A DNA stretch of 28,573 bases. It comes from an uncultured Bacteroides sp. Its GTDB lineage: Bacteria; Bacteroidota; Bacteroidia; Bacteroidales; Bacteroidaceae. The translations under genes and the position numbers were made by a program. The stretch is taken from positions 1-28,573 of the forward strand of contig USEY01000050.1 in NCBI GenBank assembly GCA_900553815.1, in the 5' to 3' direction. The notes beneath the pieces were generated by a model. It did not search any database, was not told the origin of the DNA, and saw nothing but the letters and a program-made list of their open reading frames with translations. Of this stretch, positions 17,755 to 25,165 are shown piece after piece; within the stretch, counting starts at the first letter, position 1; each line of letters begins with the position of its first letter.

Positions 17755-18792
17755 ATGGGATACTATGCAGCCAAACAAAAATACCTGGGTACCATCAGCA
17801 AGACGGTGACCATTACCTATCCCAAATCAGAATCGGGAGGAAGCAGGAGCGTCACCGTTGAAGAACCCATCTACGTCGATGTGTATGTAGAAAGCGACCC
17901 GTTTGAAAGAAGTGTGGACAAATGCGATACCAGCCTTCACCTGCTGCAGGCCGGCATCGTAGCCGCTGAACAGGCTGAAAAGAAGTCCAAACAAGAGAAC
18001 TCGCTCAGGCTGGGACAAAGCCTGGACGACGGTTTCTTCCAGGTGGTAAACAGCAACATCACCATGCAGGCCAAGGAAGAGGCAGCCAACGCCAAAGCCC
18101 TCGTGGGTGCCCTTTTTGCCCAGCAGAAGGAACTGCTGACCATCAGGAAACGCATGGAAGACGACTACAACCTCATCAAGTCGCGCTATATCAAAACCTT
18201 CGAAGCCTACGACCAGGAGCTGCGCAACCGCATCTATGCGCTGGACAAACGTACCTTCCGTCTGGTGCAGGAAAGCGACGAAGAACTGATGCGCCCTGCC
18301 AACTCCATGCTGATGACAGCCTCCATCCTGGGACAAAAGGAAAGCCTGCTGTTACAGACCAAAATCACCGCATCGCGCATCAAATACTTCACCGCGCAGG
18401 TCATCCGCCGTGTGAAAGACTTCATCGAAGGCCAGAACCGACTGAAGTTCCGCCTGGCCGACATACTGACCAACGGACACAACCGGCAGACCTACAGCGT
18501 ACCCGCCGCCTATCTGTACACAGCCGAAGGAAATCATACGGAAGGAAAAGTGTATTGCAGCCAGGCCATCAACAATCCTGCTGGCATCAACGACGAGATA
18601 GCCCAAGTGCTGAAAGACCCGCGGCTGAGCTGGACCGAAATGAAGGCCGAAGAGAAAGCGCGCATCACCGAAGAACTCGCCGCACTGACCGACGCGCACT
18701 ATGCCACCTACGGCCCCGAAAAGGATCGCCGCATAGCCCAAACCCTCCTGAAACTGTGGAACAACCACACACCTCTGACGTTAAACCACTAA
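17755..18792 (+). CDS. Helical cytoplasmic protein, paralogue of the previous gene, with a beta-strand N-terminal extension
   Basis: 345 residues. The first 50 residues (TVTITYPKSESGGSRSVTVE, then IYVDVYVESDPF) are beta-rich and have no counterpart in the paralogue; the rest is helical and aligns with it, including EL156-RNRI-ALDK165 and the later VPAAYLYTAEGN and VYCSQ. No signal peptide, membrane helix or catalytic motif is visible. It starts 3 bp after the upstream stop codon and ends 16 bp before the bactofilin-like gene. Duplication followed by divergence within one operon suggests two subunits of one complex. I do not recognise a family. Confidence 0.75.
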   Translation: MGYYAAKQKYLGTISKTVTITYPKSESGGSRSVTVEEPIYVDVYVESDPFERSVDKCDTSLHLLQAGIVAAEQAEKKSKQENSLRLGQSLDDGFFQVVNSNITMQAKEEAANAKALVGALFAQQKELLTIRKRMEDDYNLIKSRYIKTFEAYDQELRNRIYALDKRTFRLVQESDEELMRPANSMLMTASILGQKESLLLQTKITASRIKYFTAQVIRRVKDFIEGQNRLKFRLADILTNGHNRQTYSVPAAYLYTAEGNHTEGKVYCSQAINNPAGINDEIAQVLKDPRLSWTEMKAEEKARITEELAALTDAHYATYGPEKDRRIAQTLLKLWNNHTPLTLNH

Positions 18793-18808
18793 AAAAACGA
18801 CAATCACC

Positions 18809-19780
18809 ATGAAAGAACTGAAAGAAGTAAACTTTGACAACGACATCATACTGAACGACAACCTCGTGAAGGGCGCCATATTGCCCAAGACCGTGGCCGA
18901 ACTGGACCGTAACGTGCTGATACAGGGCAATACCGTGATAGAAGGAGCCGTCTATGCCCACAAGCTGGAAATCACCCAGGGCGACGTGGAAATAAGAGGA
19001 GCCGTCTACACCAAGCTCGAACTGCACGTCGACTCCAGCGCACGTGGTCCCATCACCTTCCGCAAGGCCGTAGCCTCGTCCGACTCCATTGCCTCGCTCA
19101 ACAGCAACGTACGCCTTTACTTCCTGTCGGACATCAACGCCAAGTCCGTCAAGCTGACCAATGCCTTCGTGGCAGGCAGCATCTTTGCCGACGAAGCCAT
19201 TCTGGAGAACTGCGTCGTACTGGGCGGCAGCTTCGCCACCAAGCACCTGCACCTGAAGAACTGCATCACCGGCACCTTCAACGCCCCACAGGTAGCCATA
19301 CAGGGCGACATCCGCCTGTTGCTGCCCAGCGCCTTCTCCGTAGAAGAGTTGCGCACCATCGGCGAGGCCCGCATGTTCAACCTCTCGCTGGCCGACCTCG
19401 GCAGCCTCTACACTGGCAACGAGCAACTGCCCGAGAGCGGTGCCATCGAGATGGACATACAGACCGAAGAACTGAAGAGCGTACTGACCAGCGACGACAA
19501 TCAGGTGCTGATGCGTACCTACAGCGTAGTGGGCAAAGTGCTGGCAGCCGACCTGGTTGACACTGACAAGCTGAACAACCACTTCCTGCTCACCGCCGCC
19601 AGCCTAGGCAACCAGCTGCTACAAACCTACTCGCTGCACGACGAGAAGAACAACACCCTGATTGACATCGTCCCCCAGAAGGTAGCCGACATGATGTTCG
19701 ACATCATCTCCGGCAAGCTCGTGGTACAGCCACTCTGCGGCAGCTTCTCCATCGACGAAATCATCTCGCGCTTCTCCTAA
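18809..19780 (+). CDS. Bactofilin-like (polymer-forming) beta-helix protein
   Basis: 323 residues, no signal peptide or membrane helix. Residues about 20-175 show short strands repeating about every 18-20 residues with Gly and Val/Ile in register (VLIQGNTVIEGAVYAHKLEI, GDVEIRGAVYTKLEL, KLTNAFVAGSIFADEAIL, CVVLGGSFATKHLHLKNCI, APQVAIQGDIRLLL). This is the pattern of bactofilins, cytoskeletal beta-helix proteins that polymerise without nucleotide and often bind membranes. About 145 residues of mixed helical tail follow, so it is longer than typical bactofilins. Last gene of the operon. The bactofilin assignment is by repeat pattern, not by a search. A hairpin follows at 19811. Confidence 0.7.
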   Translation: MKELKEVNFDNDIILNDNLVKGAILPKTVAELDRNVLIQGNTVIEGAVYAHKLEITQGDVEIRGAVYTKLELHVDSSARGPITFRKAVASSDSIASLNSNVRLYFLSDINAKSVKLTNAFVAGSIFADEAILENCVVLGGSFATKHLHLKNCITGTFNAPQVAIQGDIRLLLPSAFSVEELRTIGEARMFNLSLADLGSLYTGNEQLPESGAIEMDIQTEELKSVLTSDDNQVLMRTYSVVGKVLAADLVDTDKLNNHFLLTAASLGNQLLQTYSLHDEKNNTLIDIVPQKVADMMFDIISGKLVVQPLCGSFSIDEIISRFS

Positions 19781-19810
19781 GGTCGCAGCCGATGGCACAA
19801 AAGCAGAAGA

Positions 19811-19841
19811 ACGGCAGGCAGGAAAGTCCTGTTCCTGCCGT
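19811..19841 (+). terminator. Possible end-of-operon hairpin
   Basis: ACGGCAGG pairs with CCTGCCGT, with a short inner AGGA/TCCT stem. It lies 31 bp after the bactofilin-like stop codon. A T-run is missing, so it may stabilise the mRNA 3' end rather than terminate. Confidence 0.4.
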
Positions 19842-19885
19842 GGAATAAAAGGGACACAATGCCATCACAGTACGCATGTGAGGCC

Positions 19886-19948
19886 GCTGAAACATTACTT
19901 CAGTACGGACAAAGCAACGCTTTAACCGTACTGAAGTAGTGTTTTAGC
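19886..19948 (+). repeat. 23-bp inverted repeat stem-loop
   Basis: Arms 19886-19908 and 19926-19948 match over 23 bp, around a 17-nt loop. Both differences become G.U pairs in plus-strand RNA but mismatches in minus-strand RNA, so the structure is probably formed as plus-strand RNA. Its core (GCTGAAACATTACTTCAGTACGG) resembles the 22-bp units at 20018-20083. Confidence 0.75.
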
Positions 19949-19999
19949 CGGAGGGGAAATGAAGATTCACCTGTTGCCGCTGCCAGCCTTGGTGTTTCA

Positions 20000-20092
20000 T
20001 CTTGTTCCAGTACTGCTGAAACATTGTTTCACACGGACTAAAACATTGTTTCATACGTACCGAAACATTGTTTCATGCGTACTGGAACAAGA
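20000..20092. repeat. Compound stem-loop: three 22-bp direct repeats inside a 14-bp inverted repeat
   Basis: Three 22-bp units start at 20018, 20040 and 20062. Each contains the near-palindrome AAACATTGTTTCA followed by a CG-AC tail. They are enclosed by perfect inverted arms TCTTGTTCCAGTAC (20000-20013) and its complement (20079-20092). Unit 1 and unit 3 also pair with each other, so the stem can run about 30 bp with single-base bulges and unit 2 at the tip. Confidence 0.8.
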
Positions 20093-20231
20093 GCAAGCAG
20101 CCACTTTATAAAAGTGAAGAACCGTGCATTCCCTCCCCTTTCTGTACCCCCGTCCTGCCCTGCTCGCCCCCAAAAAGCCGCGCAAGCAAAATCTTCTGCC
20201 CAAATTGTCAGCGTTTTTATTCTTTTTCTCT

Positions 20232-20239
20232 TACCTTTG
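20232..20239 (+). promoter_or_regulatory. -7 box of the DUF4494-yggS operon
   Basis: TACCTTTG matches TAnnTTTG, 44 bp before the DUF4494 ATG. A TTG at 20205-20207 lies 24 bp upstream, slightly too far for the -33 box. Confidence 0.5.
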
Positions 20240-20283
20240 CATGATTATTTTGATAAAGTACTAACTAAAAAAGGAAAAGAATC

Positions 20284-20751
20284 ATGGCAATGCATACTTG
20301 GTTTGAATGCAAAATCCGTTATGAGAAGACAATGGAAAACGGAATGAACAAGAAAGTAACCGAACCTTATCTGGTTGATGCCCTCAGCTTCACCGAAGCC
20401 GAAGCACGCATCATCGAAGAAATGACACCTTTCATCTCGGGCGAGTTCACCGTGTCCGACATCAAGCGCGCCAACTACAGCGAGCTCTTCCCCAGCGACG
20501 AGGAAGCTGCCGACCGCTGGTTCAAGAGCAAACTGGTGTTCATCACCCTGGACGAGCGTAGCGGTGTGGAAAAGAAGACCTCCACACAAGTGCTGGTACA
20601 GGCTGCCGACCTGCGCGACGCTGTGAAGAAGCTGGACGAAGGCATGAAGGGCACCATGGCCGACTATCAGATTGCCTCTATAGCCGAAACAGCCATCATG
20701 GACGTTTACCCCTTCAGCGCCGAACCCGACGACAAGCCGGAAGTACAGTAA
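20284..20751 (+). CDS. DUF4494 domain protein
   Basis: 155 residues, small and acidic, no signal peptide or membrane helix, so cytoplasmic. MHTWFECKIRYEKTMENG followed by KVTEPYLVDALSFTEAEARI is the typical opening of the Bacteroidota DUF4494 family, which has no assigned function. The length fits the family. AAGGAAAAG lies 8 bp before the ATG; a second ATG two codons later is possible. It is followed, 134 bp downstream, by yggS, an arrangement I believe is common in Bacteroides, so it probably has a housekeeping link. Promoter at 20232. Confidence 0.85.
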   Translation: MAMHTWFECKIRYEKTMENGMNKKVTEPYLVDALSFTEAEARIIEEMTPFISGEFTVSDIKRANYSELFPSDEEAADRWFKSKLVFITLDERSGVEKKTSTQVLVQAADLRDAVKKLDEGMKGTMADYQIASIAETAIMDVYPFSAEPDDKPEVQ

Positions 20752-20818
20752 ACTGAAAAAACATTGAGTGAAGAGTCCTGACCGCATGGGACAGGGCAGT
20801 ATCCTGCCCCATCCCCCC

Positions 20819-20881
20819 CTCAACTCTCCACTCACCACTCTCAACCCTCAACTCTCCGCTCTCAACCCTCAACTCTCAACT
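20819..20881 (+). repeat. Nine heptamer tandem units in the yggS leader
   Basis: Nine consecutive 7-bp units of CTCAACT type (variants CTCAACC, CTCCACT, CACCACT, CTCCGCT) end 4 bp before the yggS ATG. A longer 19-nt unit within the array is repeated exactly at 20838-20856 and 20859-20877. The stretch has a single G on the plus strand, so it contains no Shine-Dalgarno sequence. Confidence 0.8.
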
Positions 20882-20885
20882 AACC

Positions 20886-21554
20886 ATGACCATTACCAAC
20901 AATCTGAAACAAATACTGGACGAACTTCCACAAGGAGTGAAGCTGGTGGCCGTATCCAAGTTCCACCCCAACGAAGCCATCCTTGAGGCCTATCAGGCCG
21001 GACAGCGCATCTTCGGCGAAAGCAAGGTACAGGAACTCTCGGCCAAGCACGACAGCTTGCCCAAAGACATTGAATGGCACTTCATAGGTCACCTGCAAAC
21101 CAACAAGGTAAAATACATTGTGCCCTACGTGTCGCTCATACACGGCATCGACTCCTTCAAGCTGCTGGCCGAAGTCAACAAACAGGCTGCCAAGGCAGGA
21201 CGCACCGTACGCTGCCTCCTGCAGCTCCACATCGCACAGGAAGAGACCAAGTTCGGATTCAGTTTCGATGAATGCCGCCAGATGCTGGACGAAGGACAAT
21301 GGCAGACGCTAACCAACGTCAAGCTGTGCGGACTTATGGGCATGGCCTCCAACACCGACAATACCGAACAAATAGATAAAGAATTTTGTTCTCTACATAC
21401 ATTCTTTGAAGAAGCCAAGCAACGCTGGTTTGCCAACGACGACAGCTTCAAGGAGCTATCCATGGGCATGTCCCATGACTATCATGCAGCCATCGCCGCC
21501 GGAAGCACTCTGATAAGGGTAGGCAGCAAGATATTCGGAGAAAGAAATTATTAA
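20886..21554 (+). CDS. yggS: YggS-family pyridoxal-phosphate homeostasis protein
   Basis: 222 residues, full length for the family. It is a PLP-binding single-domain TIM barrel that buffers PLP and affects amino-acid and B6 balance in the cytoplasm; it has no known catalytic reaction. Signatures: LVAVSKFHP with the PLP lysine K25, GQRIFGESKVQE, WHFIGHLQTNKVKYI, GLMGMASNTDN, and the C-terminal phosphate site LSMGMSHDYHAAIAAGSTLIRVGSKIFGERNY read in two parts. The ATG at 20886 is the only start that keeps the N-terminal helix. It is preceded by a G-poor heptamer repeat and so has no visible ribosome binding site. It lies between the DUF4494 and dehydrogenase-like genes in one operon. Confidence 0.95.
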   Translation: MTITNNLKQILDELPQGVKLVAVSKFHPNEAILEAYQAGQRIFGESKVQELSAKHDSLPKDIEWHFIGHLQTNKVKYIVPYVSLIHGIDSFKLLAEVNKQAAKAGRTVRCLLQLHIAQEETKFGFSFDECRQMLDEGQWQTLTNVKLCGLMGMASNTDNTEQIDKEFCSLHTFFEEAKQRWFANDDSFKELSMGMSHDYHAAIAAGSTLIRVGSKIFGERNY

Positions 21555-21610
21555 CAACCACGGCCGACGGGTAACCAAATACCCCAAAGCCCATTAGCAA
21601 CATCAATATC

Positions 21611-22591
21611 ATGGCAACATTAGAAACTACTTTTGCCGGGTTGAAACTTAAGAACCCTATTATTGTCAGCAGCTCAGGCCTGACCGACAATGCTGTGAAA
21701 AACCAAAAGCTCTGTGAAGCGGGTGCGGGTGCCATCGTACTCAAGTCGCTCTTCGAAGAGCAAATCAGAATGGAAGCCGACCAGTTGGGCGATCCGGGCA
21801 TGTATCCCGAAGGCAGCGAATACCTGGCTGCCTACGTACGTCAGCACAAGCTGGATGAGTACCTCACCCTTATCAAGGAAAGCAAAAAGCTGTGCAACGT
21901 GCCCATCATTGCCAGCATCAACTGCTATCAGGATGCTGAATGGATTGACTTCGCCCGCCAGATTGAGGCAGCCGGAGCCGATGCCCTCGAAATCAATATC
22001 CTGGCCTTGCAAACCGAAGTCAACTACACTTATGGCAGCTTCGAACAGCGCCACATCGACATTCTGCGCCACATCAAGAAGACGGTCAACATACCCGTCA
22101 TCATGAAACTGGGCGACAACCTGACCAACCCCGTGGCTCTCATCGACCAGCTCTATGCCAACGGAGCCGCAGCCGTTGTTCTCTTCAACCGCTTCTACCA
22201 ACCCGATATCAATATCGAAAAGCTGACCCAAACTGCCGGCAACGTATTCAGCAACGAAGCCAGCCTGGGCCACTCGCTCCGCTGGATTGGCATTGCTTCT
22301 GCCGCTGTCAGCAAGCTCGACTATGCAGCCTCAGGAGGCATACATTCTGCCGAAGGCGTTGTAAAGGCTATCCTGGCCGGTGCTTCCGCAGTAGAAATAT
22401 GCAGCGTCCTCTACCAGCAGTCAGCCTCTGTCATCAGCCAGTACCTGACATTCATCAATACGTGGATGGAAAGCAAGGGCATGGAAAGCATTGCCCAGTT
22501 CAAAGGTATGCTCAATGTTCGCGACCTGAACGGCATCAACACCTTCGAGCGTACTCAGTTCCTGAAATACTTCTCATCACACGAAGCATAA
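21611..22591 (+). CDS. Dihydroorotate dehydrogenase-like flavoprotein with an altered active-site loop
   Basis: 326 residues with the class 1 dihydroorotate dehydrogenase fold: LKLKNPIIVSSSGLTDNAVK, GAGAIVLK45, ASINCYQDAEWIDFARQIEA, IPVIMK166LGDN, ASGGIHSAEGVVKAILAGA and AVEICSVLYQQ, the last two forming the FMN phosphate site. In class 1A/1B enzymes the loop after EIN reads NxSCPN and holds the catalytic Cys. Here it reads N129-I-L-A-L-Q, so the Cys and the Ser are gone. The substrate contacts around residues 70-85 (no N-x-x-G-L) also differ. It is probably FMN-binding, but not a classical PyrD. It lies 56 bp after yggS and ends the operon before a strong terminator. The substrate is unknown. 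Confidence 0.85.
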   Translation: MATLETTFAGLKLKNPIIVSSSGLTDNAVKNQKLCEAGAGAIVLKSLFEEQIRMEADQLGDPGMYPEGSEYLAAYVRQHKLDEYLTLIKESKKLCNVPIIASINCYQDAEWIDFARQIEAAGADALEINILALQTEVNYTYGSFEQRHIDILRHIKKTVNIPVIMKLGDNLTNPVALIDQLYANGAAAVVLFNRFYQPDINIEKLTQTAGNVFSNEASLGHSLRWIGIASAAVSKLDYAASGGIHSAEGVVKAILAGASAVEICSVLYQQSASVISQYLTFINTWMESKGMESIAQFKGMLNVRDLNGINTFERTQFLKYFSSHEA

Positions 22592-22653
22592 GCATCTGCT
22601 CTTTAGTTCCCTCCTTATAATCGGAACCAAAGAGCCAGCTGCCATTAAAAGCC

Positions 22654-22720
22654 TAACGCGGATTAAGATGGAACCCTGAGGGAAACACTTCCCTATCCAT
22701 CCAATCCGCGTTATTTTTTT
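22654..22720 (+). terminator. Terminator of the DUF4494-yggS-dehydrogenase operon
   Basis: An 11-bp perfect outer stem (22654-22664 with 22703-22713) encloses further GATGG/CCATC and GGGAA/TTCCC helices and is followed by a run of seven T. It begins 63 bp after the stop codon. Confidence 0.9.
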
Positions 22721-22750
22721 GTCTATTAGCAACGTCCGACCTGGATACTT

Positions 22751-22830
22751 AAAAAACTACAGCCGGTGCCGATGGCTGTACAGATGCGAACCCCATATAC
22801 TCCGCATACTGCTTCCATCCGCACCGGCTG
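22751..22830 (-). terminator. Terminator of the polysaccharide dehydratase gene
   Basis: On the minus strand, CAGCCGGTGC (22821-22830) pairs with its complement at 22760-22769, with inner GGATGG/CCATC and ATGCG/CGCAT helices, and is followed by TAGTTTTTT. It starts 27 bp after the stop codon and lies tail-to-tail with the plus-strand terminator next to it. Confidence 0.85.
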
Positions 22831-22856
22831 CGACTCCGGCTACAGGCGTTCCTGCC

Positions 22857-24758
22857 TTATTTCTTATCAAGAACCTCGAAGCACGAATTCTTGCTGATAA
22901 ATTCAGGAACAAGGTCCTTCATGGCGGCCACAATCTTCATCTGGTCGTAGGTATAGCTTACGTCTATCAGATGTTGTATGCGGTCCTTCACTTCGTCATA
23001 GTCATACTCACGCACAGTGGCAATCATGATTTTCTCATGATAGGTAGGCTTGGTCAGCTCCTTCACGTTCAGCAGTTCCTCATAAAGTTTCTCACCGTGA
23101 CGCAGTCCCGTAAACTCGATTTTCACATCCGTACGCCCCGAAAGACTAATCATACGCTTGGCCAGGTCCACAATCTTCACGGGACGTCCCATATCAAATA
23201 TGTAGATTTCACCACCGTTACCCATACTTCCGGCTTCAAGCACCAGTCGGCAAGCCTCAGGAATGGTCATAAAGTAACGGATAATCTCAGGATGCGTCAC
23301 TGTCACAGGGCCACCCCGTTGAATCTGGTCACGGAAGCGGGGAATAACCGAACCGTTGGAACCCAATACATTACCGAAACGAGTAGTGATAAACTGGGTG
23401 ACATGTCCACCCTGCTTTTGCAGCTTCTTGGCCAACGACTGCACGTAGATTTCACAAATACGCTTGGAGCATCCCATCACATTGGTAGGATTGACAGCCT
23501 TGTCCGTTGATATCATCACAAACTTTTCAGCCCCATACTTCACAGCCAGGTCGGCCACGGTACGTGTACCGTAAACATTGGTCTGTATGGCTTCCGACAC
23601 GTTGTCTTCCATCATGGGCACATGCTTGTAGGCAGCAGCGTGGAAGATGTATTGCGGTCTGAATTCCTTAAAAATAGCTTCCATACGGGGAGCATTGGAG
23701 ATGTCGGCCACAATCGTTTCCGCATCAATATCGCGCCAACGGTCCTGCAGTTCCAGGCGGATGTCATGCAGAGGAGTCTCTGCCTGATCTATCAATATCA
23801 GCTTATAGGGATTGAAAGAAGCCACCTGCCGCATAATTTCGCTACCGATAGAACCGGCAGCACCCGTAATCATCACACGCTTGCCTTCCAGGTGCGAAGC
23901 CACCTTCTGAATATCTATCACGATAGGGTCACGTTGCAGCAAGTCTTCTATCTGTATTTCCTTCAGCTGGTTTTTGTTCAACGTTTGGGCATTCCAGTCA
24001 CTCAAAGGTGGAGCCGTCATCAGTTTGATGCCGTTGGCCAGCAGTCGGTCTGCCATATCACTTTTCTTCAGTTCCTCCATCTTGGCTGGCGAAATGATAA
24101 GTGTATGTGCTCTCCTTTCATTCAACACATCAATAATATTTTCATCATTCGGATATACCTTGACACCCATCATCACTTTACCAATCAGCTCGGGCTCATC
24201 GGCAATGAATCCGCGCAGACGATAGTGGTTGCGCAAGTTCACACGCAAAGCCTTAGCAATATTGACGCCTGCCTCTTTGGCACCGTAAATGAACACATTG
24301 ACACTGTGACGACCGTCAAAGTTTATCAGTTCAAAGAACGTCTTGACAATAACCCTCGAACAGGCCATCATGGCAAAGCTGCAGACATAAGCCATGAACA
24401 GCACGCTGACCGGGGCTATCATTCCCGGCATATTGTCATCGACAAGAACGCTAAAAAGCATTAACAGTACATACGATACGGTCAATGCCACAAAAATGCG
24501 GATAATATCTATGAAAGATGAAAAACGCAGAACGTTGGAGTAAGTGCGGAATACACGGAAGAAAATAAGGTTAACAACCACTGACCAGATTATCGTCTTT
24601 TCTATGGACGAAGATTCCAGGAAAAGGCTTCTGAAGTCGTAGCGTAATGCGTATGCCAACAAACTGGCAATAACGATAATAAACACATCTATCAACAAGA
24701 TAGTCCATATCGGCAATACCTTTGAAGAAAGGTACCGATGAAAAAAATTCGGTTTCAT
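22857..24758 (-). CDS. CapD/WbpM-type nucleotide-sugar 4,6-dehydratase, membrane-anchored
   Basis: 633 residues from the ATG at 24758; an in-frame TTG at 24788 lies in the promoter -7 box and cannot be the start. Four N-terminal membrane helices (about 15-140) precede a CoA-binding-like domain with a Rossmann motif near residues 155-260. The catalytic SDR domain starts at about 295 with ITGAAGSIGSEI (NAD binding), then YKHVPMMEDNVSEAIQTNVY, and the ISTDKAVNPTNVMGCSKR block with the active-site region near 415-432. Enzymes of this group convert UDP-GlcNAc or a similar sugar to the 4-keto-6-deoxy form for capsule, O-antigen or protein glycans. No glycosyltransferase genes are next to it, so it may serve several surface-glycan pathways. 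It has its own promoter and terminator. Confidence 0.95.
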   Translation of the reverse strand: MKPNFFHRYLSSKVLPIWTILLIDVFIIVIASLLAYALRYDFRSLFLESSSIEKTIIWSVVVNLIFFRVFRTYSNVLRFSSFIDIIRIFVALTVSYVLLMLFSVLVDDNMPGMIAPVSVLFMAYVCSFAMMACSRVIVKTFFELINFDGRHSVNVFIYGAKEAGVNIAKALRVNLRNHYRLRGFIADEPELIGKVMMGVKVYPNDENIIDVLNERRAHTLIISPAKMEELKKSDMADRLLANGIKLMTAPPLSDWNAQTLNKNQLKEIQIEDLLQRDPIVIDIQKVASHLEGKRVMITGAAGSIGSEIMRQVASFNPYKLILIDQAETPLHDIRLELQDRWRDIDAETIVADISNAPRMEAIFKEFRPQYIFHAAAYKHVPMMEDNVSEAIQTNVYGTRTVADLAVKYGAEKFVMISTDKAVNPTNVMGCSKRICEIYVQSLAKKLQKQGGHVTQFITTRFGNVLGSNGSVIPRFRDQIQRGGPVTVTHPEIIRYFMTIPEACRLVLEAGSMGNGGEIYIFDMGRPVKIVDLAKRMISLSGRTDVKIEFTGLRHGEKLYEELLNVKELTKPTYHEKIMIATVREYDYDEVKDRIQHLIDVSYTYDQMKIVAAMKDLVPEFISKNSCFEVLDKK

Positions 24759-24785
24759 GTCACTATTATTTTGTTTTAGGCAGGG

Positions 24786-24818
24786 CAAAGATACGGTATT
24801 TTAAAGAAATAAGACAAA
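24786..24818 (-). promoter_or_regulatory. Bacteroides consensus promoter of the dehydratase gene
   Basis: On the minus strand TTTG (24815-24818), 21-bp spacer, TATCTTTG (24786-24793) is an exact match to the Bacteroides consensus. Transcription would start near 24780, about 20 nt before the ATG at 24758. Confidence 0.85.
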
Positions 24819-25072
24819 GAAACGAATAAAAAATATATAATAACACATTACTGCAAGCCTGCAAGGCTCTCAACTGTATCCCCAAGAAATGCTAAACGAA
24901 ACGCCCTGTTTTATTAGCTCAAGCCCTCCAGTCTCCCCTCTGGTAGCCATACTACGCTTCCGGTAACAACCGTTATCCCCCCAAAGCATCCGTTTAGTAA
25001 GAAGAAAATACAACACGAACCTTATAAGAACTGACGCTCCGGCATACAAAGTCCAAGCCATACCCTCTCCCC
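24819..25072. other. Gene-free gap between the dehydratase promoter and the phoH terminator
   Basis: I see no repeat, RNA or coding signal in this stretch. A 73-codon minus-strand frame at 24870-25091 runs into the phoH terminator and has no family resemblance, so I do not call it. Confidence 0.6.
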
Positions 25073-25118
25073 TAAAAAAAGCCCCGAACACACCTGATAA
25101 TCACAGATACGTCCGGGG
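25073..25118 (-). terminator. Terminator of the PIN-PhoH gene
   Basis: A 15-bp stem on the minus strand (25104-25118 with 25082-25096) pairs fully when G.U pairs are allowed, has a 7-nt loop, and is followed by CTTTTTTT. It lies 48 bp after the stop codon. Confidence 0.9.
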
Positions 25119-25165
25119 AAAACATTTGTTGAAAAAGTTACACCGCCACAAGCATGGCCATGGAA

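Larger units (their letters stand above)
19781..20283. other. Gene-free region with three hairpin structures
   Basis: 503 bp without a credible gene. It holds an imperfect hairpin at 19811-19841, a 23-bp stem-loop at 19886-19948, a compound repeat stem-loop at 20000-20092 and the promoter of the DUF4494 gene. The right part (20100-20190) is C-rich with no structure I can support. Confidence 0.7.

Noticed and set aside
18665..19582. Long minus-strand frame opposite the bactofilin-like gene
   Set aside because: It is rich in Gly, Val and Tyr, typical of antisense to a CTG/GCC-biased gene, and crosses a real gene junction.
20018..20083. Three regular 22-bp repeats as a CRISPR array
   Set aside because: The units are directly adjacent with no spacers, and there are no cas genes in the window.
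20786..20810. GGGCAG/CTGCCC hairpin after DUF4494 as a terminator
   Set aside because: The 6-bp stem has no T-run after it and lies inside the same operon, so I see no support for termination.
24759..24788. N-terminal extension of the dehydratase from TTG at 24788
   Set aside because: That codon overlaps the -7 promoter box, upstream of the expected transcript start.
24870..25091. 73-codon minus-strand frame after the PIN-PhoH gene
   Set aside because: Its start lies inside the phoH terminator and the protein has no family resemblance; its hydrophobic stretch is not enough.
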